From positions 1 to 64,000 of the forward strand of contig NZ_JBHTIU010000013.1 in NCBI RefSeq assembly GCF_042677205.1: a stretch of DNA of 64,000 bases. Direction: 5' to 3'. Both the position numbers and the translations under genes were made by a program. Of the stretch, positions 53,387-62,163 are shown piece after piece. The stretch is from Paenibacillus_L residui (GTDB lineage Bacteria > Bacillota > Bacilli > Paenibacillales > NBRC-103111). The first letter of the stretch is position 1; every line of letters begins with the position of its first letter. A model generated the notes under the pieces. It saw only the letters and a program-made list of their open reading frames with translations, ran no database searches and was not told where the DNA came from.

Positions 53387-55183
53387 ATGCATGCTGTGAA
53401 GCGTTTTATAAACCGGATAACTCCTGCCAAGTTGAAGTATCGTTTCTTTTATGCATTTATCCTGTTCGTACTGATCCCTATTGGGGGCATTCAAATCTAT
53501 CAGTTCAACAAGCTGGAAAGCTTGATTGAATATCGAATCAGCGAGCTAAATGAAAACCAGTTGGAACAAATCGCGCAATCGTTCGAAATGATGAAAAGCA
53601 ACATCATCCTGTCCATGCTGACCTTGGAGAATGATAACAACGTCATGGCCATCTTGAAAACACCTTCGCAATACGAGCGAGTGGAGAGAATCAGTATGCT
53701 GGAGGAAAGATTCAACACGCTGCAAACCTATGAGTACAGCTCATATGTGCAATATTCACTAACGGATAATTACGGCAACCACTACAGCTCCTCCAAATCG
53801 GCAGAAAACGGCAATCAGGTCATCCCGGAGAAGGGATTTAATCGCCTGCTGCATGAGGATACTTCCTATCACTTGCTGCTAAGGGAAACAGACAGAAACG
53901 AATTATGGGATCGTTCGCCCCTGTTCACCTTATTCTCGGTAGTTAAAGATGCGAACAATGAACCGATCGGCATGTTGCGGATCCGGCTTGATTATAAAGA
54001 ATGGTTCAAGTCCATCGCCAAGGAAATATCCACAGGTCAAAGGTACTTCATTTCGGATGCCGACGGACAGATCATCGCCCAGACGAAAAACGGGCTGCCC
54101 TTGCAAAACGGCATCGTTCAACAGCTTATTTCCAAACAGCGCGAAGGCGGCTTCCCCACTTATTACATTGACAAAACAACGAATGCTCTCATTAACATCC
54201 GATATCTTCCATCGCTTGATTGGTATATTATCAACCTTTTCCCTTTGGATTTGTTTTTGGGAGATTTAAAGGCCATGCGGGATCAGGTATTAGTTACGTT
54301 ATATATCATGTTCGGTATTTTCGCGGTCATCACCTTGCTTATTTCCGCTTCCATTACTCGCCCTCTACAGCAGCTGCAGGTGAAAATGATGGAAATGGTC
54401 CGCAAAAATCTGAAGCTGCATCTTCCCGAGGATCAATATAAAGGGGAGATTCTGGGGCTCCACCAAGCCTTCAATCAAATGGTTTACGATATTAATCATT
54501 TAGTGGCCCAATTGAAGATTGAAGAACGGCAGAAGGAAGCGATTCATTCCCAGATGCTATTGAACCAGATCAATCCCCACTTTTTATTAAACACGCTGAA
54601 TTCCATCAAATGGATTGCTTTGGATGACAAAAATGAGACCATCGCGGAGATCTGCGTATCCCTGGGTAAATTGTTGGAATCCGGCTTGAATTCGGAGGTC
54701 GAACTGATCTATCTGAAAGACGAAATCGACTTGGTAGGCTCTTATGTGTATATTCAAAAATATCGCTACGATAATCTGTTTGACATCGTATACGAGGTGG
54801 ATTCCACCCTAGATTATGCATTGGTGCCCAAGCTCGGTCTGCAAACTCTTGTGGAAAATGCGATCCATCATGGGTTCTACCAGATGGAGTCGGGGGGGAT
54901 CATCGTTGTTCGTGCTTATACGGAAAATAAGAAGCTGCATATTGAAGTCGAGGACAACGGGATCGGTCTGGAATATGCGAAACAGGTCGCGTTCAAACGT
55001 AGTCGAAGGGGCATCGGACTTGCCAACTTGCGGGAAAGATACCGCCTTTTGTTCAGAGAGGATGCGGAAATTAAGATCATTCCGCTTACCCGGGGGACGA
55101 AAGTAAAGCTCTCGTTTCCGTTACTGATTTCGATTCCTTACAGCTTGGGAGGGTTGAGTCATGTGGAGAATTCTAATTGTTGA
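53387..55183 (+). CDS. YesM-type sensor histidine kinase (second pair)
   Basis: Membrane kinase of 598 residues. Transmembrane helices lie at about 20-40 and 300-325, enclosing a Cache-like sensor of about 250 residues. HAMP follows, then the His_kinase domain with His398 in QINPHFLLNTLNSI and the ATPase domain (QTLVENAIHHG, DNGIGLEYA, GIGLANLRERYRLLF). The best start is unclear: GTG 53384 or ATG 53387, both about 13-16 nt after AAAGGAAGG. It overlaps the regulator gene by 23 nt. Position suggests control of the upstream beta-helix/DUF4091/CBM9 genes and of the transporter remnant downstream. Confidence 0.92.
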   Translation: MHAVKRFINRITPAKLKYRFFYAFILFVLIPIGGIQIYQFNKLESLIEYRISELNENQLEQIAQSFEMMKSNIILSMLTLENDNNVMAILKTPSQYERVERISMLEERFNTLQTYEYSSYVQYSLTDNYGNHYSSSKSAENGNQVIPEKGFNRLLHEDTSYHLLLRETDRNELWDRSPLFTLFSVVKDANNEPIGMLRIRLDYKEWFKSIAKEISTGQRYFISDADGQIIAQTKNGLPLQNGIVQQLISKQREGGFPTYYIDKTTNALINIRYLPSLDWYIINLFPLDLFLGDLKAMRDQVLVTLYIMFGIFAVITLLISASITRPLQQLQVKMMEMVRKNLKLHLPEDQYKGEILGLHQAFNQMVYDINHLVAQLKIEERQKEAIHSQMLLNQINPHFLLNTLNSIKWIALDDKNETIAEICVSLGKLLESGLNSEVELIYLKDEIDLVGSYVYIQKYRYDNLFDIVYEVDSTLDYALVPKLGLQTLVENAIHHGFYQMESGGIIVVRAYTENKKLHIEVEDNGIGLEYAKQVAFKRSRRGIGLANLRERYRLLFREDAEIKIIPLTRGTKVKLSFPLLISIPYSLGGLSHVENSNC

Positions 55184-56642
55184 AGACGAAGTCCATGTAA
55201 GAAGATCGTTGAGGTCAAATATAAACTGGAATGCAAGCGGATTCGAGGTGATCGGCGAGGCAAGCAACGGATTAAGGGCACTGGAGTTTATAGAAGAACA
55301 TCAGCCGGATCTTGTGCTTTGCGATATCGTCATGCCGATCATGAATGGAATCGACCTTTTGAAGAAGACGAGGGAAGCAGGCCTGCCCTGTCTCTTTGTC
55401 ATGCTGACCTGCATGAATGAATTTGAGTATGCACGACAGGCACTGCATAACGGGGCTTTTGATTATGTGTTGAAGCTGTCCATGAATGCCGAGGTCTTGC
55501 GGGATATATTAACGAAAGTGGATGAGCAGCTAAAGCGAATGGCGGGAGAAACATCGCTTCGATTATTTTACGAATATCGGCAATATTATCGGGAAATGTG
55601 GGAGAAGGTGACGGATGTTAAGCCCGAGAAGGGAAAACCGATTGAGAATAGAGCGGGAGAAATGATGCCGTTCGTTTCGGTCTGTTCGGTACTGAATGGC
55701 ACCGGTATTTTTTCGGTTGAAGATTTTAAGGCATTGAGGCTGGTGGAGGAAGACAAACATGCCGTTATCCACGAATTTTCCGCTCTCGGTCACACCACTA
55801 TGTTCTGTTGGAGCCGGCAAGAGCTTAAAGTGAATCCGCTTCGCGGCAGGGATGCGCCCTTCCCCATGGTCCTCTGTGCATCCGTACCCGGCTCGCAATT
55901 GCCGCAAGCGTGGAAAAGCACATTGCGGAAGCTGGACGAATTTTGGTATAGCGGGCAACAAGGATTTCGTTATTTCGAACAGGGAGATACAACCGAAGAA
56001 AGCGGTCATTTCGTATCCTGGAAAATCGAGCGAAAGTTGATCCGATCTTTCGAGCAAATCAGAATAGAGGAATGTGAAGCCTTGATCAAAGACATATGGG
56101 AGCGGATGGAACGGGGAGTATTTCCGATGCATGTGGTGAAACAGGCGGCGAATCAGTTCAGCCGATTGATGTTCCGCATCGCGCAACGTTCGGAGGCGGA
56201 TACGGACGATCTTTCCGTTTGTACAAGTCACGAGGACTTGCTCGCCAAACTGTTGGCAAGATTAAGGGATGGAATGGGAGGAGGCAGGAGGGTGGAACCT
56301 TCCATGACCGATCATCATGAAATCAACAAAGTACTGGATTATATACATGAACATTACGACACCAATATCACTCTGAAATCACTTGCGCAATTTGTTGCTC
56401 TGGAGGAGCACTATCTGAGCAGTTTGTTCAAGAAAAAAACAGGGGCCAATTTCATCGATTATTTGCATTGCCTTCGCATCGAGAAAGCCAAGCATTTCAT
56501 GGACCATACGGATATGACCGTCAGTGAAGTGGGAAGACGGGTCGGGTTCCTGCATGATAATTACTTTATCAAAATATTTAAACGATATACGAACATGACC
56601 CCGAATATGTACAGGCATTCGGAGAAATGCCGAAATGCATAA
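55161..56642 (+). CDS. YesN-type response regulator, AraC family (second pair)
   Basis: Cognate regulator of the preceding kinase, 493 residues. The receiver (1-120) has EDEVHVRRS, phospho-acceptor Asp55 in LCDIVMPIMNG and the lysine in YVLKLSM, where the usual KP is KL. A middle region of about 270 residues is not recognisable. The C-terminal AraC pair is ITLKSLAQFVALEEHYLSSL and VSEVGRRVGFLHDNYFIKIF. ATG 55161 follows TTGGGAGGG. The expected target is the polysaccharide operon upstream or the permease gene downstream. Confidence 0.92.
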   Translation: MWRILIVEDEVHVRRSLRSNINWNASGFEVIGEASNGLRALEFIEEHQPDLVLCDIVMPIMNGIDLLKKTREAGLPCLFVMLTCMNEFEYARQALHNGAFDYVLKLSMNAEVLRDILTKVDEQLKRMAGETSLRLFYEYRQYYREMWEKVTDVKPEKGKPIENRAGEMMPFVSVCSVLNGTGIFSVEDFKALRLVEEDKHAVIHEFSALGHTTMFCWSRQELKVNPLRGRDAPFPMVLCASVPGSQLPQAWKSTLRKLDEFWYSGQQGFRYFEQGDTTEESGHFVSWKIERKLIRSFEQIRIEECEALIKDIWERMERGVFPMHVVKQAANQFSRLMFRIAQRSEADTDDLSVCTSHEDLLAKLLARLRDGMGGGRRVEPSMTDHHEINKVLDYIHEHYDTNITLKSLAQFVALEEHYLSSLFKKKTGANFIDYLHCLRIEKAKHFMDHTDMTVSEVGRRVGFLHDNYFIKIFKRYTNMTPNMYRHSEKCRNA

Positions 56643-56737
56643 TATTGTTCTACCAAGTTCAAAACGTTGTGAATTATGTGCGAAGGAGGAGGCTGATACA
56701 ATGAATTTGTAAAAGAGCGTCAGAGGGAGGTGAATGA

Positions 56738-57652
56738 ATGCAAGGGGGAGCCATTGCAAGAAAGGCATGGCAGCATCGAGTGTTTTACTTCATGCTGATT
56801 CCTGGTTTAGTATGGTACGTCGTCTACAAGTATGTTCCGATGTATGGCGCGATCATAGCATTCAAAGATTACGATATGTTGAGAGGAATCCTGTCCAGTC
56901 CATGGGCGGATCCATGGTACAAGTATTTTCAACAATTTTATGAATCGCCCTATTTTTCCCAACTGCTGATCAACACCATTACGATCAGTTTCTACAGACT
57001 GTTGTTTGGCACGGTGCCTCCCATATTGATGGCGCTTTTGTTCAACGAATGCCGGACGAACTGGTTCAGAAATCTGATTCAGACGATAAGCTACATGCCT
57101 CATTTCCTGTCGTGGGTCATTATCTATGGGATTTTGCTGGCCTTTCTTTCCCAATCCAGCGGGCTGTTGAATCGCTGGATCGTCGAGTGGGGCTGGAACG
57201 CGATTCCGTTTCTTCAGTCAACGGACTGGTTTCGCAGTATCCTGATCGGCTCGGATATTTGGCAGAATGCCGGATGGGGGGCGATTATTTACTTGGCAGC
57301 GATGGCGGGAATCGATCCGACTCTCTATGAGGCTGCCAGAGTAGACGGAGCGAGCAGACTGCGAATGATCTGGCACATTACGCTCCCCGGAATACGTAAC
57401 GTTATCGTCCTGCTGTTAATTATGAGACTTGGCTATATGCTCGACGCCGGTTTCGATCAAATTTATATTTTTTATAACATTCAAGTTTATCCGGTAGCAG
57501 ATATTATCGATACTTGGGTGTTCCGTACCGGTCTCCAGCAAATGAATTACAGCTTGGCATCGGCGGTCGGTTTATTCAAATCCGTAATCGGGCTCATTCT
57601 TGTTCTGGGAGCAAATAAGATTGCGAAGCAATGGGGGGAAGGCATTTGGTAA
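56738..57652 (+). CDS. Sugar ABC transporter permease, LplB/UgpA type
   Basis: Membrane subunit of a CUT1-type importer, 304 residues with six hydrophobic segments and the EAA loop LYEAARVDGASRLRMIWHI. The LplB subgroup is recognised by the opening HRVFYFMLIPGLVWYVVYKYVPMYG split over the first helix and by the C-terminal block ANKIAKQWGEGIW, so the gene is full length. ATG 56738 follows GGGAGGTGA. LplB genes are normally followed by lplC and lplA-type genes; here lplC is missing and only the end of the binding-protein gene remains. The permease alone cannot form a standard transporter. Confidence 0.88.
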   Translation: MQGGAIARKAWQHRVFYFMLIPGLVWYVVYKYVPMYGAIIAFKDYDMLRGILSSPWADPWYKYFQQFYESPYFSQLLINTITISFYRLLFGTVPPILMALLFNECRTNWFRNLIQTISYMPHFLSWVIIYGILLAFLSQSSGLLNRWIVEWGWNAIPFLQSTDWFRSILIGSDIWQNAGWGAIIYLAAMAGIDPTLYEAARVDGASRLRMIWHITLPGIRNVIVLLLIMRLGYMLDAGFDQIYIFYNIQVYPVADIIDTWVFRTGLQQMNYSLASAVGLFKSVIGLILVLGANKIAKQWGEGIW

Positions 57653-58063
57653 GAAGGGAATTCGCTAGTTGCACATGGGGAAGAAGGCAGGCATTGGAAC
57701 AGAGAGAACGGAAAAATCGTTCGTACGGAATTAAGGGCGAAAGAAGTCGTGTTCATGTATCAATTGCTGGGAAGGAACGAAATGGAATATCTGGAGTCCG
57801 GATATCCGAAAGAGGCCATCGAATTTTCTGCAAATACCCCGCGTGTAGAAATCTTTAACGGGTACCTGGACATTCCGGACGGGTACAATCCTGCGGATGC
57901 CTACCGTTTCATGGAAGAGGAAATAGCAAAATTTATCTATGGCAAGCGTTCTATAAGCGAATATGACGATTTTCTGGAAAAACTGCTGACAACGTTTAAA
58001 TACCAATTGATGCTGGATTCGGCGGAAAAGCAGTTAAAAGAACTGGAGATTATCAAAAATTAA
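57653..58063 (+). pseudogene. 3' remnant of an LplA-type sugar-binding lipoprotein gene
   Basis: The frame is open without a stop directly after the permease stop and encodes the C-terminal part of an extracellular binding protein: HGEEGRHWNRENGKIVRT, DIPDGYNPADAYRFMEEEIA, KFIYGKRSISEYDDFLEKL and AEKQLKELE. These blocks are typical of the last 130 residues of LplA-like proteins. The signal sequence, the lipobox, the first two thirds of the protein and the whole preceding second permease gene are absent. A deletion of roughly 2 kb ending near 57650 explains this best. An internal GTG/ATG near 57749-57755 lacks a good ribosome binding site. Confidence 0.82.
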
Positions 58064-58096
58064 GCTATGGACGGACCTTTATAGGGGGAGAAGGGG

Positions 58097-60376
58097 ATGA
58101 AACACAATTTATTGGCCGGGATCCCGGAAGCGCACACCCGGTACACGCAGCTGCCGAACGAGAAGGGGCATAATGCGGTATGGGATTTCGTACGATCGCC
58201 CGACGACCGATTTTATATAAGCGTATGCGGCGAGAACGAAAAGCCGTTGACGGCTTTGCTGTATGAGTATTATCCGAAAACGGGGGAGCTGCGGCTGATC
58301 TTCGATGTGGCGGATGTCTGGATCGTCGATCCGGCGCATATGCCGCCGAGCAAAATTCACACGAGCATTGATTTTCTGCCGGACGGCCGGCTCATTATGG
58401 CAACCCACAACACGGCGCCGGCTCCCGGTCATAAGCAATGGATGTTCGAGCAGCATTATGAAGACCAGTGGGAAGGGTATCCCGGGTCCATTGTGATGAT
58501 CGTCAATCCCGACACGAACGAAGTGCAGGTCAGAGGAATTCCCGTACCGAGGGAAAGTATATATGGCGGCATGTTGGGAAACGATCCGAGATACTATTAT
58601 TTTCTCGGGTATATGAGGGGACATTTTTACCGGTTGGATCTGGAAACGAATGAGGTTAAAGATTATGGCAAGGTGTCAGAATATTCTTCATGCAGACTGG
58701 CGAAGGACGATAAGGGACGCCTGTACGGCAGCTCTTTTACCGGAGGTATATGGAGATACGACCCCGAACGGGACGCCATCGAAGACCTGAAGATAAGATT
58801 CATGTCGCCACACGGAACCAAACAACGAAGGCAGTTTATTTTTGCACTTCGCTCCCCCCGAGGCACTTTGTTTATGGTCGATAATATGGATGGGGAAATG
58901 ATCGAGCTTCATCCGGAAACGCTGGAAGTGACCAGGCACGGTCCGGTTCATCTGCGCCATCAAATACCGAAGAACTCTTACGGGATCGGAGGGCTGGCTG
59001 CGGACGACAACTTCGTTCTGTATTACGGGTTGAAAACATACGACGAGTATTGCCCGATTCGGTTGGTCAGATGGGATATTTTAAGAGGAGGGGAGCCGGA
59101 AAATCTGGGACTCATCACTCCGGGCGGCAAAGATTCACAATACATTTGCGAGATGCTTTTCGACCGCAACGGTTGGCTTCACATGGTCGACGTATGCGGG
59201 GAATTTTCCCCGTACGTATTGGCGGTTGATGTAAACAAGCTGCAGCCTCCGGGGGAAGATGCGCCAGACGCGCAGATTCGGCCTTATACCGAACCGGATT
59301 ATAACGGGGTCGGAAGTCCGGCATTTATGCATATCGCGGCTGAGACGGTTCGCACTTTGCCGCTTCACCAGTATATGGGTTGGAAGGACACTGCGGTTAA
59401 GCATGTCTATGCGATGGACGGCAAGGTTTATGCCATCAGCGGTAAAGAGAGCGTGTATCTAATCGAATCCGACTATAGCGGTGAGGAACCTAAGGAAATC
59501 GCGGTCGTCTACGACGAAGGCGCTCCGGTATCCTGTGTGAATGCCGGCAAGAACAAGGCTGCGTTGCTAACAACAGACGGAAGCATCGTACTTATCGAGC
59601 TCGAACGGAACAGAGTGGGGCATAGGCTGAAGGTTCCTCAAGGTATCGAGCTTGTGAGACTCCACTTCATGCTGGAGGGGAACAAGCTGCTCGCCAGCGA
59701 TTATGATGGAGCCGTGTACGTTTGTGACCTTGGCAGCGGCGGCTTCCGTATGCTGCACAATATACGAATGGAGACTAATGACGCGGAACCGGTGAAGCTG
59801 AGTGAACATCGTGTATTACTGTCTGCCAAAAACGACGAAATGCGGATCTATGATATAAGCGAAATGCGCTCTGAGACGCTCGCCATTCGAACCCCTTCTA
59901 TTAGAGGGAGGGCCTTCAGAGCGACAATAACAGGGGGAGCTGTTCTAGGGGACGGAACGATTGTGCTTGGAACGTACGACGGCATGCTGTTTACGCTCTC
60001 GTCAGACCTCCGCCGAACGACTGTGTACGGCAGGCTGCATTCCAGCGGCCAACTGCGGAATTTCATCAAGCGGAATCACGATGAAGTCATCGGGGTGTAC
60101 GGCGGGACTAAGGATGCGGGGCATGTCTTTCATTTCTCGCGCGAATGCGGGTTCGTCGATTTGGGCAGGCCGCGTGTCGTTAAAGACAACATTGAGCTGC
60201 GCGACATGGATACGGAGTGGGCAAGTATCCATTACATCTCCTCCCTCGCTTACGATCCGGCAGACGGATGGCTTTGCGTCGCGTCGGGAGAAGAATACGG
60301 GTGCATTGTCCGTTATAAAGATGTTGCGTTCCCGACCGGAATGTTTTGTGCCGCTTCGGATTCATGGTTGAGTTGA
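58097..60376 (+). CDS. Large beta-propeller-like protein of unknown function
   Basis: I do not recognise a specific family. The 759-residue sequence is built of repeating strands with DG and GRL/GxLYxxS turns, as in SMP-30, YncE or lyase-type beta-propellers: SIDFLPDGRLIMATHN, RLAKDDKGRLYGSSF, YRLDLETNEVKDYG, MIELHPETLEVTRHG and FDRNGWLHMVDVCG. Two propellers are likely (about 20-420 and 430-750). No signal peptide or TM segment is visible, so it should be cytosolic. ATG 58097 follows GGGGAGAAGGGG, 33 bp after the binding-protein remnant, so it was probably the last gene of that sugar operon. It may handle an imported oligosaccharide. Confidence 0.65.
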   Translation: MKHNLLAGIPEAHTRYTQLPNEKGHNAVWDFVRSPDDRFYISVCGENEKPLTALLYEYYPKTGELRLIFDVADVWIVDPAHMPPSKIHTSIDFLPDGRLIMATHNTAPAPGHKQWMFEQHYEDQWEGYPGSIVMIVNPDTNEVQVRGIPVPRESIYGGMLGNDPRYYYFLGYMRGHFYRLDLETNEVKDYGKVSEYSSCRLAKDDKGRLYGSSFTGGIWRYDPERDAIEDLKIRFMSPHGTKQRRQFIFALRSPRGTLFMVDNMDGEMIELHPETLEVTRHGPVHLRHQIPKNSYGIGGLAADDNFVLYYGLKTYDEYCPIRLVRWDILRGGEPENLGLITPGGKDSQYICEMLFDRNGWLHMVDVCGEFSPYVLAVDVNKLQPPGEDAPDAQIRPYTEPDYNGVGSPAFMHIAAETVRTLPLHQYMGWKDTAVKHVYAMDGKVYAISGKESVYLIESDYSGEEPKEIAVVYDEGAPVSCVNAGKNKAALLTTDGSIVLIELERNRVGHRLKVPQGIELVRLHFMLEGNKLLASDYDGAVYVCDLGSGGFRMLHNIRMETNDAEPVKLSEHRVLLSAKNDEMRIYDISEMRSETLAIRTPSIRGRAFRATITGGAVLGDGTIVLGTYDGMLFTLSSDLRRTTVYGRLHSSGQLRNFIKRNHDEVIGVYGGTKDAGHVFHFSRECGFVDLGRPRVVKDNIELRDMDTEWASIHYISSLAYDPADGWLCVASGEEYGCIVRYKDVAFPTGMFCAASDSWLS

Positions 60377-60400
60377 AATCCTTAGAAAACCCACGGTTTT

Positions 60401-60442
60401 GGCTGCAGGAGAGTAGTAACTTTCCTGCAGCCTTTATTTTTT
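60401..60442 (+). terminator. Terminator after the beta-propeller gene
   Basis: GGCTGCAGGA (60401-60410) pairs with TCCTGCAGCC (60423-60432) over 10 bp; TTTATTTTTTT follows. Confidence 0.93.
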
Positions 60443-60481
60443 TGCAGGAGGGGATAACTCATGTTCCGTCGTCGCTTTTAT

Positions 60482-60532
60482 GAAAATGCGCAATTTCTGA
60501 GGCTAGAGCAGCCTCGGAAACTTGCGCTTTTT
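60482..60532. repeat. Long hairpin in the cyd upstream region
   Basis: GCGCAA, TTC and GAGGCT on the left arm pair with AGCCTC, GAA and TTGCGC on the right arm, with single-base interruptions, flanked by AAAA and TTTT. It forms a stem of about 20 bp. It could be a second terminator or a small repeat element; no other copy is in the window. Confidence 0.65.
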
Positions 60533-60669
60533 CCTTCATTGTGGTTGTGGGCCGCTTGAGCAGCATTCAAGCCTTTTTTCGCTTTTCTCTGCCTGCTGTT
60601 CTGCTCATAGAAGGCGAAAACGCTGCCATTAGGAAAGTTCGCTGTATTGTCATTTTAAGTCAGAATAAG

Positions 60670-60685
60670 TGTGACAAACATCACA
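60670..60685 (+). promoter_or_regulatory. FNR/CRP-type operator upstream of cydA
   Basis: TGTGACAAACATCACA fits TGTGA-N6-TCACA exactly, the consensus of Bacillus Fnr and other CRP-family sites. It ends 71 bp before the cydA start. Induction of the bd oxidase at low oxygen is the expected effect. A Rex site would need wider spacing. Confidence 0.72.
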
Positions 60686-60756
60686 TGTATGGCGAGGGGG
60701 ATCGGTCATAATGGGGGGAAGGCGGTATACAAATAGAAGAGTTGGGGGAAACGTCA

Positions 60757-62163
60757 ATGGATATGGTTATTCTGTCGCGCATCCAATTCGCATCGACGAC
60801 TATTTTTCACTTTTTCTTCGTTCCGGTGTCGATCGGATTGGCCTTCCTGATTGCCATCATGGAAACCATGTATGTAGTTAAAGGGAATGAAGAATACAAG
60901 AAGATGGCGAAGTTCTGGGGGAAGCTGTTCCTGATTAACTTTGCCGTCGGAGTCGTTACCGGGATTATCCAGGAGTTCCAGTTCGGCATGAACTGGTCGA
61001 ATTATTCCCGCTTTGTGGGCGATGTTTTCGGCGCACCGCTGGCGGTCGAGGCGCTGCTGGCGTTCTTTATGGAATCGACGTTCATCGGCCTGTGGATCTT
61101 CGGCTGGGATAGGCTGTCCAAGAAGGTTCATCTCGCCTGCATTTGGCTTGTCGTCTTCGGCACCGTCATGTCTGCTTTCTGGATTCTTGCCGCGAATTCC
61201 TTTATGCAGCGACCGGTCGGCTTTACGATCAATAACGGCAGGGCGGAGATGAACGATTTCTTCGCTCTGATCACGAACGGTCAACTGCTGGTGGAATTTC
61301 CGCACACAATATTCGGAGCTTTGGCCACAGGCGCGTTCCTGATGGCGGGGATCAGTGCCTGGAAGCTGCTTAAGAAAAGCGATACGTCATTTTTCAGAAA
61401 ATCGTTTCAGCTCAGTATTGTCGTTGCTCTCGTTACTTCCGTTCTGGTGGCTGTCTTCGGTCATCAGCAGGCGCAGTATCTGATCCAGACGCAGCCTATG
61501 AAAATGGCCGCCAGCGAAGGGTTGTGGGAGACGAGCGAGGACCCCGCCCCCTGGACGGTGATCGCCGCCATCGATCCGGATAAGCAGGAGAACTCCATGG
61601 AATGGAAAATTCCATATTTGCTCAGCTTCCTGTCCTACAGTAAATTTACCGGCGAAGTAAGGGGCATGAAGGAGCTTCAAGCCGAGTATGAGCAGAGCTA
61701 CGGGCCCGGAAACTACATTCCTCCGGTACGCACAACGTTCTGGAGCTTCCGCATCATGGTGGCGGCCGGAACGCTGATGATTTTGCTCGGCATGTACGGT
61801 GTCTACTTGGCTGTGCGCAAGAAGCTCGGCCAGGGAAACCGTGTCTTTATGCGGCTAATGATCTTCTCGATCTTCCTGCCGCACATTGCCAATGCATCCG
61901 GATGGATCATGACGGAGATCGGCCGACAGCCGTGGACCGTATTCGGGCTGATGCGCACAGAGGACAGCATATCGCCCAGTGTGACCGCCGGGGAGGTTCT
62001 GTTCTCGCTTATTGCTTTCTCGGCTATTTATACCGTACTGGCCATAGTCATGGTGTATTTGTTCCTGCGGGTGATCAAGCAAGGACCTGACGCCGCTGCG
62101 CCAGTTGAATCTCGGGATTATGATCCGTTCGATCGGGAGGGATATCATGCTGTCTCTAAATGA
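60757..62163 (+). CDS. cydA: Cytochrome bd ubiquinol/menaquinol oxidase subunit I
   Basis: Heme-bearing subunit of cytochrome bd, a high-affinity terminal oxidase that takes electrons from quinol. The 468-residue protein has about nine TM helices. Heme ligands are at the expected places: His18 in FHFFFVPVS (b595/d site), His183 in FPHTIFGAL and Met385 in GWIMTEIGRQPW (b558). The Q-loop is short, as in Bacillus-type CydA. I chose ATG 60757, preceded by GGGGGA; an in-frame TTG at 60742 is less likely. It overlaps cydB by 17 nt. The order cydA-cydB-cydD matches a cydABDC or cydABCD operon. Confidence 0.96.
   Translation: MDMVILSRIQFASTTIFHFFFVPVSIGLAFLIAIMETMYVVKGNEEYKKMAKFWGKLFLINFAVGVVTGIIQEFQFGMNWSNYSRFVGDVFGAPLAVEALLAFFMESTFIGLWIFGWDRLSKKVHLACIWLVVFGTVMSAFWILAANSFMQRPVGFTINNGRAEMNDFFALITNGQLLVEFPHTIFGALATGAFLMAGISAWKLLKKSDTSFFRKSFQLSIVVALVTSVLVAVFGHQQAQYLIQTQPMKMAASEGLWETSEDPAPWTVIAAIDPDKQENSMEWKIPYLLSFLSYSKFTGEVRGMKELQAEYEQSYGPGNYIPPVRTTFWSFRIMVAAGTLMILLGMYGVYLAVRKKLGQGNRVFMRLMIFSIFLPHIANASGWIMTEIGRQPWTVFGLMRTEDSISPSVTAGEVLFSLIAFSAIYTVLAIVMVYLFLRVIKQGPDAAAPVESRDYDPFDREGYHAVSK

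Noticed and set aside
57049..57330. Plus-strand frame inside the LplB-type permease gene
   Set aside because: Out-of-frame shadow; the permease has an intact EAA loop and C-terminal block.
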